From Silene latifolia (taxonomy: Eukaryota > Streptophyta > Magnoliopsida > Caryophyllales > Caryophyllaceae), in the NCBI RefSeq assembly GCF_048544455.1, contig NC_133537.1, forward strand, positions 151,692,058 to 151,756,057: 64,000 nt of DNA, written 5' to 3'. The position numbers and the translations under genes were made by a program. Below the pieces are notes generated by a model, which did no database searches, had not been told where the DNA came from, and saw only the letters and a program-made list of their open reading frames with translations. Position 1 is the stretch's first letter. Each line of letters opens with the position of its first letter. This document shows positions 54,567 through 64,000 of this stretch, piece after piece.

Positions 54567-54733
54567 AATTTTGGCGCCGTTGCCGGGGAGACGGTTTTGT
54601 TTGCTAATTAGTTGTTGAATCTTATCTTGTTTTATTTTGCCTCAGGGAACACTTGTTCCCTGGGATATTCTCACGGTTTTCTTGTAGTTTTAATGCCTAT
54701 TTTTGTAGGTTATAAAGCTACTGGCCTTACATA
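54567..54733 (+). promoter_or_regulatory. tRNA-Asp primer-binding site and leader of element D
   Basis: TGGCGCCGTTGCCGGGGA at 54572-54589 is an 18-base complement of the tRNA-Asp 3' end, and places D in the Athila lineage. The leader of about 145 bp is T-rich and leads to the ATG at 54734. Confidence 0.88.
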
Positions 54734-55762
54734 ATGAGTTACGAATTCGTCCCACAAATCAAAGATGAGCCTTTTCCTGACTATCTTAATCGATTCTACT
54801 ACTTTTGTGATAGTCTCATCTCCCTTGGATATGTCCTTGATGGGGATTACTTGGGTCATTTAGCGCTTGGTGGCATGGATTCTGAGACCCGTGGATTGGC
54901 TCTAAAGTTGAGTAATGGGAGTCTCTACTACATGATTGGGCCGGAACTTTGGAGTTTCTTAGATTTCATGGCTTCCGAATATCGGGAATTAGCACGCCAA
55001 TTCCATTATTGGCGCATTGAAGAGGAGCTTAAAGTGTTACAGGCTCATTTGGTAAAAAATTCTCAAGAGAAACTAAGACGACGTGAGCCTATCTTATCTC
55101 ATTTTGCTTTTTCACCTCCCCAATGTGAGTCTTTTCAATCTAATAATTTTGATTTATTGGATGATGATGATGGTCCGATTTTATCTTTTAAAATCTCCCC
55201 TAGTGTCATTCAAATAGAAAATGTAGAGACTCATGTTGATGACATTTACCCCATAGTAGATAAGTCACCTTCTTCAAATGAATTTGTCGAGATTCCTTGT
55301 GATTCTATTGAGGTTTCTTCCCAGTCTTTTGACCCACTTGGCAATCCATTTGTAGAGGATGTTGTTGATCCATTCGAGAAAGATAGAGGGCTAAGCGATT
55401 TTGATATGGAAATTAAGTGGGATGAACCCCCTATTTTTGATGACCCTCTCCTTTTTCATTCTTTATGCCACCCATTTGAGACCATATATGATTATAATTT
55501 GTGCTCTAACGATTTATTTTATGGTCTTAAGCATGATGCTCCATCTCTTGCTGACGAGTGGAGTGATACGGTGGTAATATTTGAAGTCTCTCTTGCGCCC
55601 ATCGATAAGATTTATAAATTTTTACCCTTGCTCTTTCATGCTTTAATCTTATCAATTGCGTACGTATGCTCGTGTATTGCTCATACACAGGTATATGATA
55701 GACTTCTAAGGGCATTGACGTGCTGTTTAGAGGACGATGGAGGATCCGTTAGAAAAAACTAG
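54734..55762 (+). CDS. 342-residue protein of element D: gag capsid C-terminal half plus an unrecognised acidic region
   Basis: This is an intact ORF starting MSYEFVPQIKDEPFPDYLNR. Residues 10 to about 90 align in order with the second half of the Athila capsid domain seen in B (there EESLYEAWERFKGICRSC; here FPDYLNRFYYFCDSLISLGY, then a GG-containing loop, then a helix ending SEYRELARQ). The first half of the capsid domain, the zinc knuckle and protease are missing. Residues about 100-290 are acidic (LLDDDDGPILSF, DPFEKDRGLSDFDMEIKWDE). Residues about 295-320 form a hydrophobic run (FLPLLFHALILSIAYVCSC) that could span a membrane. The tail is Cys/Leu-rich. I do not recognise the acidic and hydrophobic parts. 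Confidence 0.7.
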   Translation: MSYEFVPQIKDEPFPDYLNRFYYFCDSLISLGYVLDGDYLGHLALGGMDSETRGLALKLSNGSLYYMIGPELWSFLDFMASEYRELARQFHYWRIEEELKVLQAHLVKNSQEKLRRREPILSHFAFSPPQCESFQSNNFDLLDDDDGPILSFKISPSVIQIENVETHVDDIYPIVDKSPSSNEFVEIPCDSIEVSSQSFDPLGNPFVEDVVDPFEKDRGLSDFDMEIKWDEPPIFDDPLLFHSLCHPFETIYDYNLCSNDLFYGLKHDAPSLADEWSDTVVIFEVSLAPIDKIYKFLPLLFHALILSIAYVCSCIAHTQVYDRLLRALTCCLEDDGGSVRKN

Positions 55763-55916
55763 TTTGCTTTTGTTTTATTTCAATTTTTACGCAATTTCAT
55801 TAGGAATAAATATTAGACTAATTAGCTATTTTGAGTTGTCATTTGTAGGTGTTTGAAGAGGAGAAGAGGCCTTTTGAAGGATAGCATAATACCCCGTGTT
55901 GTAAACCCAATCGGGG
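55763..55916 (+). other. Remaining internal region of element D up to LTR E
   Basis: T-rich non-coding sequence lies after the 342-codon ORF. It ends at 55916, where the next LTR begins. The short inverted words ACCCCGTGTT and CGGGGTGTA flank the junction. Confidence 0.5.
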
Positions 55917-57293
55917 TGTAACACCCCGTAATTTCGGACCGTTATGATATTGCGGAAGTAATTTATTAGTCAAGTTGAAATTAATATTAATGTATTTGAA
56001 GTAAAAATAATTCAAAGAAATATAATTCTATTATATTTTGAAGTAAAGTATTTATTTTGATAGTTTCGAAATGTTTAAAAATAGTTTAAACCGTGTAAAA
56101 ACCTTTTATTTCGAAATAAGGGCATATCGGGAAAAATGGCAACTCTGTGAAAATTGGGTAAACGGTTTTGGAAATGGGTCATATGAGTACTCAATCTTCT
56201 TGTAATCTCGTGTTTAAGAACTTTGGCCTTGTCGGAATTTGTATTTGACAAACGGTTCTAATTATCGTCGAATCGAGCCAAAACCGACTAATGAAATTCC
56301 GCCAAATCCCGCTCCTCTTTCTCCTTTCTCGGCACACCTCCTCTTCCTCCTTCCCATTCCTTCCTAGGACTTCCTTTGTTCTTCTTTTGTGCCTCTTGAC
56401 CGAAATCCACAAAAAAAAAATAAAATAATAAGATAATCTTACAATCGTAATTTCATCATAATTTCTTCGTTTCTAGTCCGATTTTCGCAAAATTTATATT
56501 TTCGGAATCCTCTCTTCAAGATCTACATCCTAGTATGTTTTAATTTCAGTTTTCATTATGTTGATTTAAGATGATTTTGGGGCATAATTTCGGTTTTAGT
56601 GATTATTGTTGTGTTTTTGTTGTTTTTAATAGGTGAAGATTATGAGGATGATATAGGGGACTCCTATGTAGTAGAGGATGATGGGTAGCTACTGTTTTTA
56701 GGGTTTTCTCAAGGGTTATTTGCCTTTTTCTAGCTTAAGGTAACATATTTCGAGTTACTCGACGATTAAATGTCACATTCTTTGCTTTTTGTATGATTTT
56801 GTGATTGTTAATTGAGTGGTTTATTTCACATGATAATATGGGTTAAATTCATGTCTAATTCATGTCTTTTGTATGTTTAAGTTCACATATTAGTATGGGA
56901 ATGAATTGGGAATGACTAATTGATGCTTCAGACGATGTTAAACTGAACAAAAATGGAGAAATGGAGGGTTTGGGGTGGCGGCCCACTAGGCCCAGCAGGC
57001 CCAGCAGGCCCGGCAGGCCCAGGCAGGCCCACGGCTGCCTTGGGGTTGGCCCGGGTCGGCCCGTTGCTTGATTCGCGGTTTTTCATGCGTTGTTCGTCGT
57101 TTCGGGTTAATTAATGTTATATTTAGTATAAGTAGTAAATGGGTAATCATATGAAATGAATAATGTTAGTAGTGGATATAATGATGTTGGTAAAATTATG
57201 CTTATATTAGTAGTTTGCACATGTTAGGATAGGTTATAATATGAAATTGTAATGAATAGGCTTAAAATGAATTTTATAGCGATAATTGTAATG
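55917..57293 (+). mobile_element. Chromovirus-like LTR E, truncated by element F
   Basis: It starts TGTAACACCCCGTAATTTCGG (given only in part here), the common start of Tekay-type plant LTRs, and has no LTR end before element F at 57294. It contains the GGCCCAGCA repeat (56983-57060). No gene is supported; the frame at 56191-56412 on minus is not. Confidence 0.6.
56983..57060. repeat. GGCCCAGCA minisatellite in LTR E
   Basis: The units GGCCCACTA, GGCCCAGCA, GGCCCAGCA, GGCCCGGCA, GGCCCAGGCA, GGCCCACGGC follow one another, then GGTTGGCCCGGGTCGGCCCG. It is a GC island in an AT-rich LTR. Confidence 0.8.
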
Positions 57294-58850
57294 TGATACC
57301 CGTCGTTGTGAGTACCAAAGATAAAATTTATAATCTCCTATTAAGACTAACCTAGGCTAGTGGTAACAGGGTCGAACCACAAGGAGGCAGTTGTAAATTT
57401 TAGTTGATTTATGTTTGATGAGGTAACTATTGTGGGGGTTGAATTGAATTGGTCTACAACTAAAAGGGAATAAAGATAGTAAACTAAATAAACGATTTAA
57501 ACAGATAAAAGAAGGGTACTAGGATGATCGGTTCATTATAGCTTCGGCGGCAGCAAACTAAGTCGGTCTGAATCAAACACAGGTAAGGCGGGAGATAAAG
57601 AGGTCCTCTCGGTCCACTCTTAGAAAATAGCATCTTTCGATCTCGCTATAGGTCCCTAATATCACTAATACTAACTTTCGTCCTGAAAAGTGACTAACGG
57701 TCTAAACTATACCTACCTTTCGATCTTAGCACAGTTTAGTCGATTTAATTGACGGTCAAATAACTTTCCCTATCTTTCGATCTAATGGGTCGGTCACAAA
57801 ATAGGTGTCTAACTGGTCGCATGCATTCGATTCGTTAAAAACAAGATTAAATTCAATTAAAACGAAAATAAAACCTTACGAGGTCAGTCGATCGATCGAC
57901 GATGTCGATCGATCGACCAACACGCGAGACGATCCGTGTAAAATCTATTGCCGCCTATGCCATAAATCGCCTACATCCTAGCACTATAGAATTAGCTACT
58001 CATGATGAAAGTGATAACAACAATAAAACTAATAACGATTCATTGAATTCATGCTTAAAGTAAATAACAAACGGCGATAATACGATAATTGGCTTTCGGG
58101 ATACTAACTAGCAAATCTATACTAATGATGAAAGTAAAACAATAAACTGAAATTAGGCGGAAGGAATACCGAGATTTCGGAGGAAAGATTAAGAACAAGA
58201 ACAGAATTCCAATGCTAAAACGATGTTCCAAACCCTAATTACTCGAATGAATAAAAGCGAAAATTCTTGTGTGAAATTGTGATAAAAACTTTGATCCTAA
58301 ATGAATGTTTTATGTTACGTTATATAGAAAATAACGTAACATCTTATTTCCTAAACCTAGCATCATGGGCTTGCGCTTTCTCGGTCTTCTAATTCTAAAT
58401 CTGGAATAGCAATCTGGTCGATCGATCGATAAGGTGGTCGATCGATCGCTCCTCAAAGAAACAGTAAGCCACGGAACCCGAACATTGGTCGATCGATCGC
58501 TCCTCAAAGAACAAGAGCTTCGGAACCGAACATTGGTCGATCGATCGAGGGAGATGGTCGATCGACTAATGGAGCTGCTACTCGACTTCTTGAAACTCGT
58601 GGACTTGTCTTTTGGGCCTTGGATTGCGCACCAAGCTCGTTCCTTAAGTGATTCCTTTACGTCATTTGCAATGCAGTTTACTCGGGGACGGATTTGGCTT
58701 GATTTCCCGTTGAATTCTTCACATTTCTGCAATAATGTACAAAATACGGAAGTAGACGGAAATAGGGAGAAATGTAGCATAAACTACAAGAATGAGCTCT
58801 GAAATGCGTGTAAAATGGAATGTAAAACATCATATAAATAACACGCATCA
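57294..58850 (-). mobile_element. 3' LTR of element F (Athila-lineage by polypurine tract)
   Basis: It starts TGATACCC and ends GCATCA, followed by a polypurine tract reading GGTTTGGGGAAGTT on the minus strand (58851-58865), nearly the same as in A and B. The block GTCGAACCACAAGGAGGCAG (57370-57389) takes the place of the TCGGATCCCAAGGGACGGG block. A TATA box (CTATATAACG on the minus strand) is at 58317-58327. It was inserted in LTR E. Confidence 0.75.
57886..58570. repeat. GGTCGATCGATCGACC-type palindromes in LTR F (two clusters)
   Basis: Clusters lie at 57886-57922 (GTCGATCGATCGAC in two head-to-head copies) and 58413-58567 (five copies of GGTCGATCGATCG). In the second cluster two copies are followed by CTCCTCAAAGAA, giving a longer direct repeat of about 60 bp. 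It lies 90-250 bp upstream, in transcription order, of the LTR TATA box. A further pair is in the internal region at 59538-59575 (CAGTCGATCGAC). Confidence 0.8.
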
Positions 58851-60130
58851 AACTTCCCCAAACCAAACCCTTTCTTGTCCCCAAGCAAGAACTAGACTCG
58901 ATCTAATGACCTAATGGAACGAGTTCAATCTTCTCGAGCGAAATGCAAACTGTTAAGCCTAAACCAATTTAATGCACAACCAACAATCAACTAGTAACGT
59001 GAATCATGCAAACGAGTTATGAGGTCGTTAGAGACTGCTGAACCGTCAACTGTAGAGACTTATCAAATTGGACTCTCGCGGGTCGCTCAAATCACTCAAT
59101 AAACACAGGTGATATATATGTAAGATAGAAAGAATTAATTTTGTAGTGACTCTCACCTAACTATGACCTATGAAAACATGCCAGCAATAAAATATGAAAA
59201 TGACCTCTACGACCGTACATACGCATTCCAACCAAACAGATGACCAATGACACATGCCGAGGTATATATGGGATATGTGAGGTATGGGTAAGAAGAGGCA
59301 AAACATTTTATGGTAAAGTGGAGGTACAGGTTATCAAGCTAGTACCAAAACGGAACCAAGTGGCAACATCCAGCTTCTTGCTCATAATCAAGCGAAACGG
59401 TGCTATAGCAAGCACAAAACTCACAATCTCCAAACTATCAAATCAATAAACTCCCCATAGGATATCAATGAAACATGGGAGCAAAAATCGCCAAAAGATA
59501 AGGATTAAATTATGCGAATTGACTTCTTCCTCGAATCTCAGTCGATCGACCATATTTGGCAGTCGATCGACTGCTTAAACAGTACAGAACCTCTTTTTTC
59601 ATTTCTTTTTCGAATCATTTTTTTTTTCATTTTTTTCTTTCTTTTTCTTTTGTTTCTTTCTTTCCTTTTTCATTTTCCAATCATCATCTCAACAGAGCAT
59701 ATGCCACCAAAAATGAGTAACAATCCCGAAAACTCAGACTACTAGCTTGACAAAGGACATGCTAAATGTAGGATGTAGTAAATGGGACAAAAAGGGGTAT
59801 TTTTGGCAGTGTGAAGCTTTATGGGTATAATGGGAAAAGGAAACCTCTACCACATGTGTCAACAAACCACAAACCGAATGCATACAGGTATTAAGTAGAT
59901 CAAATTCATATTCATGCAAATTAAGGAAACATGTCTCATAAGGAGTACTACTCACATTCCTAATTAAACCGGTCATGAATGTCACCAGTTATAGGCTCTA
60001 ATTCTCAGAAATATGATGTAGTTTGCCAAAAATCAAAGTCAAGTCTCAAGTTCAGCAAGAATGTAACGAAAACTCGTAGATATGCATTTACGATTCTACT
60101 AATAACATGTTGATCTAGCAAGGCTCAGGC
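58851..60130 (-). other. Internal 3' spacer of element F
   Basis: Next to the polypurine tract lies about 1.3 kb without a credible gene. It holds a pyrimidine-rich tract (59590-59680, T/C only with few interruptions) and the palindromes at 59538-59575. It probably corresponds to the long 3' spacer of the other Athila-type elements, though I see no sequence match to A. It is cut at 60130 by element G. Confidence 0.5.
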
Positions 60131-61461
60131 TGTAATACTCCGTATTTATAGTCTTGGGGGTACTCTATCGACTAGGCCTTACTCTGTCGAGTAAGGGTAA
60201 GTGGCGAAGCAAAATAGTTTCTGACCTGTTGGGCACTCGATCGAGTAGCTTGGGCACTCGATCGAGTAGGGGGGTACTCGATCGAGTACCTTGGGTACTC
60301 GATCGAGTGTCCGGTTTTACGGGGGAGTTTTCTCGGGTTTTGTTAATTACGCGATTAAGGTATTTAAACATATTCGTAATTGTTCTAAATCACTTTTTAC
60401 AAAACCTAAAACCTGTTTAAGAGAGAAAGCAACTAGTCTTCTTCCTAATCGCGTTCTTGACAATTCCCGGAGTTCGGACGGTCGGCCGGGTTATCGTAGT
60501 TCGTGTCGTTGGATTCCTTGCGTCGAGGGTAAGCTTTTAATATAATTTATATAATGTTTTGTTAAGATTGATGAAACCCTAATTTAGGAATTGGGGGTTT
60601 TTATGAGTAGTATTTGAATGGTAGCATCTATGTGTTGTATGATAGGAGGAGAATTCGTAGAGGAGCCGTTTTGATACAAATTTGTAGATACCGTCTGCGT
60701 GTTGTGCTTTCGGTAGGATTTCTACTCGTATTAGTCCCATAATGGGATATTGGTGATGTCTTTGTAGTTAGTTGTTTGATATGATGATTGTGATTGTGAT
60801 TGTGATTGTGGTTGTGTTTGTTGATGGTTCTCGAGATGCGTTCTCGGCTGAGTGGGGTCACTTGCGGGAGTGATCTCACGCCCTAGTTTCGCCCTTCGTG
60901 GAACCCGCCACGGAAGGGGATGTGCACATTAATGGACGGGGTTATCGCTCAAATGCGATGAGCGGGGCTTAGGTGGGAACGGCTGCGGTCCCCATGGCTG
61001 TGGCTGGTCCGGTGGACGGTCGAGTATTGAGATGGTGGGAGTTGGTGGTGTGTGTGTGTGTGATTTGGTTTGTCTGTTTGTCTTATTGTTGTTATCTATA
61101 TTGATTGTGTGATTAGTCTCGACCGGTGTTGTTTTGTAAAACTGCGGTGATCCATTCGGGGATGGTGAGCAGATATTGAACAGGTATAGAGATGAGTCGG
61201 GATAGTTGGGATGGCCACGACATGACGATAGAGTCTTCCGTTGTAGTTTAGCATTTATTTACATTTCAATTGAGAACAGATAGTTTGGAATAATGTATTG
61301 CACTTTCAGTTTGGTTTCGAGGATTGTATTTATTCATTAAACTATTTACAATAAATGTTTTTTCTGTTTTGTCTATTTGATTATCATACCTCGGGCGACC
61401 GAGATGGTGATGTCTTCATACCGAGTGGTCTGGTAAGGCACTCGGAGTATGGGGTGTTACA
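60131..61461 (+). repeat. 5' LTR of chromovirus-like element G
   Basis: The 1331-bp LTR starts TGTAATACTCC and ends GGGGTGTTACA, and the primer site begins two bases later. It contains the ACTCGATCGAGT array, a (TGTGAT)n-like tract at about 60783-60815 and, in its second half, the blocks shared with 1-554. The other LTR is outside the window. Confidence 0.88.
60233..60312. repeat. ACTCGATCGAGT palindromic array in LTR G
   Basis: Four copies of the 12-bp perfect palindrome ACTCGATCGAGT, each preceded by C or T, occur in 80 bp at 15-20 bp spacing. A weaker half-copy (CTATCGACTAGG, CTGTCGAGTAAGG) lies just upstream at 60165-60195. Confidence 0.9.
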
Positions 61462-61463
61462 AA

Positions 61464-61477
61464 TGGTATCAGAGCGA
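61464..61477 (+). promoter_or_regulatory. tRNA-iMet primer-binding site of element G
   Basis: TGGTATCAGAGCGA directly follows the LTR; the first 12 bases are the standard initiator-Met site. Confidence 0.9.
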
Positions 61478-62254
61478 CGATCCCGAAACACGTAACCAAT
61501 GAACTTAATGAACATAGGGAGTCAATTAAAATGAACCGGGGTAAAAGTTGTAGGAGCTAGTGCAAAGGCTTGGGAGACGTCCTAAAGTCGCGGGGATCGC
61601 CCTACAACTTTGAACCCGGTCACATGGGGGAAATGTGTGTTGAGTCATGTGTGTGCTTAGTAACTTGCGTAACAATGTGATGGAATGTGTTGATGGTTGG
61701 ATGTTGGAATTGGAAGTTGATGAGATGAAAGAAAAGTGATGTTATATATATAGACATTGTTGATGAAATGATAGCATGATGGAATGTTTTACAACGTGGC
61801 AATTAATAGCATGAATGTTATGATATAATGTGATTTATAAAGTTAGCAATGTTAGTATGTGACGTAATATGCGGGTAGCTCTTACGTATTGGTGGTACTT
61901 GATCGAGTGAGGCTGACTCGATCGGGTAGGTTTATGGCGATTTTGAGTCCAGAATCGCGTTTTGGGGCACTCGATCGAGTAACAAGGGGTACTCGATCGA
62001 GTAGAAAATCACTCGATCGAGTAGCCTAGATACTCGATCGAGTGGGTTAGAGATCAGAAGGTCTGTTTGGTTCGGAGTTTCGGTACTCGATCGAGTACAT
62101 GGGGCACTCGATCGAGTAGCCCGTTACTCGATCGAGTGGGTTTGGATACTCGATCGAGTAGGTTCTGAGCAGCGTGTTTTCGTGTTTTGAAGTTTAGTAC
62201 GTATGTTCATATCTACCCTTTTCTTATATATATATATATATGTATAGTTTCAAG
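61478..62254 (+). other. Leader of element G with a second palindromic array and a TA repeat before gag
   Basis: Nine or so copies of ACTCGATCGAGT and near forms lie between about 61905 and 62163, in a stretch that also contains GTACTCGATCGAGTACATGG. A (TA) repeat (62226-62241) ends 14 bases before the gag ATG. No gene is present in the leader. Confidence 0.8.
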
Positions 62255-63365
62255 ATGCCGCCAAAGAGAAATGCTTTGTACGCGAGAGCAGAGCTTATGA
62301 CCACGGATGACATCGTTAAGATGTTGGAACACCAGGAGCGCTCTTCGAGACCCTGAAGAGAGTGAATGAGGACAAGGATAAGAGTAAGGAGAAGGAGGTT
62401 GACCATGCTAAAGTCAGCCTCTATATTGCGAGGTTTAACCCGAAGGAGTACAAGGGAGTTGAGGAGCCTAACCATCTTGATAGTTGGTTGAGGGAGATGG
62501 AGAACATACTAGATTTAGTTGTTTGTCGATGAGATGAGAGTGGATCAGTGCATTCTATCGAGGAGGCGGTGGCAAGTGGTTGGATTCCGTGAAAGTGAGT
62601 GCCAAGGAGATATATACCAACCAAGGGTTACCTGCTATACCTTGGGAGGAGTTTCGTAGAAATTTTTGTGAGGAAGGAGTTCGTACGAGAACATGTGAGG
62701 AGTAAGTTGAGAGAGGAGTTCGACAAGTTTAAGATGACGGTGAGATGTACGTGGTGAGTACTACGAGCAGTTCAATGAGAAATCTAGATATCTTGAGGAT
62801 ATGGGTTTGAGTGAGGAGAATCGGCTTTGAGGTTTGAGAGAGGGCTAACCACGAAAATTATGGATAAGTTACCGTGGGAGTCCTTGCGATGTAAAGGAAG
62901 CGTATGAGAGGCTGGGAGAGCCGGGAGACTAGTGGAGATGGCTCGGGAGAGGTCGGGTGGAGAAAAGAGGAAGTCCGAGAGCGAGGGTGGTGGCCAATCT
63001 AATTTCAAGAAAGGCAACCACAATCAATCTAAGGGATTTTCTTCCTGGTGCGGGGTTTAGTCTTTGGAACTTCCTTTGGGCGTGGCCGTGGGAGTGTGAG
63101 CAATAGCTGGGGAGTGACTGCTTTGGTTGTGGTGGCGTAGGCCACAAGAGACATGAGTGCACGAGTGCACCGGGATCTTCGAGAGACCCGCACGAGCTTT
63201 GCGAGCAATGACCGGTGGATCATGGCCAAACCGGGAGGTCGAGCTACGAGTGGAGGCAACCGCAACGGCGGTAATTCTTATCGAGAAGACACCGACGAAC
63301 AACAACAACAACAATCAAGGGTCGGGTGCTAAGCCGACCGCATCGGCCAAGATCTTGTCCGGGAG
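62255..63365 (+). pseudogene. Chromovirus-like gag of element G, frameshifted
   Basis: The ATG at 62255 opens MPPKRNALYARAELMTTDDI. A frameshift near 62345 leads to a frame with VSLYIARFNPKEYKGVEEP and HLDSWLREMENILD, the start of the capsid-like domain. Further shifts occur near 62530 and after. The zinc knuckle CFGCGGVGHKRHEC (63119-63160) is complete. The order and the knuckle match Tekay/Del-type chromoviruses. The many indels in about 1 kb mean no gag protein can be made. Confidence 0.8.
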
Positions 63366-63836
63366 GTGGGCGAAGACCGATGGCAAGTTGTTCATGATGG
63401 ACAAGAAGGCGGTGAGGAAGATGCACACGTTATCACCGGTACATTCCTTGTTAATGGTATCCCTACGTTTGTTTTGTTTGATTCGGGGGCTTCTCAGTCG
63501 TTTGTGTCTTCGAGTCATGTAAAAAAGTTGGGTTTGAGAGTATATGAGTCTGTTAGGGAGCAAGTTTTCATACCTTCGGGTGAGTCTGTATCGTGTGGGA
63601 GGTTGTTTAGAGATGTATCTTTGATAGTTGGGCAAGTCGATTTCCCGGTAGACTTGCTAGAGTTTCCTTTTAATGGTTTTGAGATGATAGTTGGGATGGA
63701 TTGGTTAGGAAAGTATAAAGCTAAGATAGACTGTCATCAAAAGAAAGTGTCCCTAAGAGGTCCTAAGGGTGTTAGTGTGTCTTACCGTGGGTTTCTAGTC
63801 AAACCCAAAGTTAAGTTGATTGCATTTGTCACCTGA
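63366..63836 (+). CDS. Aspartic protease of element G
   Basis: This is an open frame whose protease part starts at about HVITGTFLVNGIPTFVLFDS. The active site DSGASQSFVSS is at 63480-63512, the hydrophobic-Gly motif MIVGMDWLG at about 63685-63711, and it ends RGFLVKPKVKLIAFVT at a TGA. Two of the family's expected landmarks are intact. It joins gag upstream after frameshifts and reverse transcriptase downstream in another frame. Confidence 0.8.
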   Translation: MGEDRWQVVHDGQEGGEEDAHVITGTFLVNGIPTFVLFDSGASQSFVSSSHVKKLGLRVYESVREQVFIPSGESVSCGRLFRDVSLIVGQVDFPVDLLEFPFNGFEMIVGMDWLGKYKAKIDCHQKKVSLRGPKGVSVSYRGFLVKPKVKLIAFVT

Positions 63837-64000
63837 AGTCGTATCTCGAGGAAGGATGTCCTCGATTTTGTGCCATGTGAGAGATGACCGGATAGAGAGC
63901 CCGCGATTGACGAGATACTGTGGTGGGAGAGTTTGCAGATGTTTTTCGGAGGAGATTCCGGGGTTGCCACCGAAGAGGGAGATAGATTTCACCGTTGAGT
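63837..64000 (+). pseudogene. Start of reverse transcriptase region of element G, cut by the window end
   Basis: Two frames give VVGEFADVF (about 63925-63950) and then IPGLPPKREIDFTVE (about 63955-63998), the segment just before the polymerase fingers. One indel lies between them. The rest is outside the window. Confidence 0.75.

Noticed and set aside
58310..58802. Frames of 122 and 156 codons on opposite strands in LTR F
   Set aside because: They overlap on both strands across the TCGATCGATCG repeats and look like repeat translations (DRSTNVR-like runs).
60233..60312. A CRISPR-like array or host satellite
   Set aside because: Spacing is irregular, units are 12-bp palindromes inside an LTR, and the genome is a plant.
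63157..63522. Frame of 121 codons over the gag-protease boundary of G
   Set aside because: It is in a different frame from the zinc knuckle and the protease active site; only its first third overlaps real gag sequence.

Overview
The window is plant nuclear DNA made almost entirely of nested transposable elements. I see no host gene, rRNA gene or complete tRNA gene. Primer-binding sites of the plant tRNA-Asp, tRNA-Arg and tRNA-iMet types, Athila, Ogre/Tat, Sirevirus-like copia and chromovirus-like proteins, and a CACTA element together point to a eudicot with a large, repeat-rich genome. A Caryophyllales plant is my guess, and nothing here proves it.

Layout: 1-554 is the end of a chromovirus-like LTR. 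555-2285 is a decayed Tat/Ogre gag-protease fragment on +, followed by the leader and LTR of an Ogre-like element on - (2286-4038, resuming 15575-16199). Into that LTR went Athila element A (4044-15569, -, target duplication ATTGA). 16200-19206 is the gag and LTR of a copia element on -. A CACTA transposon (19210-30108, target duplication ATA) sits in that LTR. It carries a transposase-24/Ulp1-like gene and an XS-domain gene, and the XS gene is cut by a 2.9-kb solo LTR (26492-29365, target duplication TAATA). Next comes decayed Athila element C (30159-51583, -). A LINE (30937-33055 plus 44217-46013, -) interrupts its 3' LTR, and Athila element B (33061-44211, -, target duplication AGCAT) interrupts the LINE. 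On the right, element D (+, 51584-55916) holds an inserted Athila-type LTR and an intact 342-codon ORF. It is cut by LTR E (55917-57293), then LTR element F (-, 57294-60130), then chromovirus-like element G (+, 60131 to the window end).

The most striking observation is that A and B are complementary halves of one Athila genome. They share leader, tRNA-Asp primer site, spacers, polypurine tract and most of the LTR. B has only gag-protease where A has only reverse transcriptase-RNase H-integrase, and each keeps its own version of a third ORF. Both are now frameshifted, so any division of labour would concern their progenitors.

The second theme is arrays of short palindromic modules. In A and B these follow a half-site/dinucleotide/half-site pattern (AATCCG or AAGACG, two bases, CGGATT or CGTCTT). 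They lie upstream of the LTR TATA box and again upstream of a second TATA box in front of the third ORF. Unrelated LTR families in the window (Ogre, F, G, the solo LTR) have arrays with different sequences at comparable places. In the solo LTR the hairpin stems change on both arms while the loop stays nearly constant.
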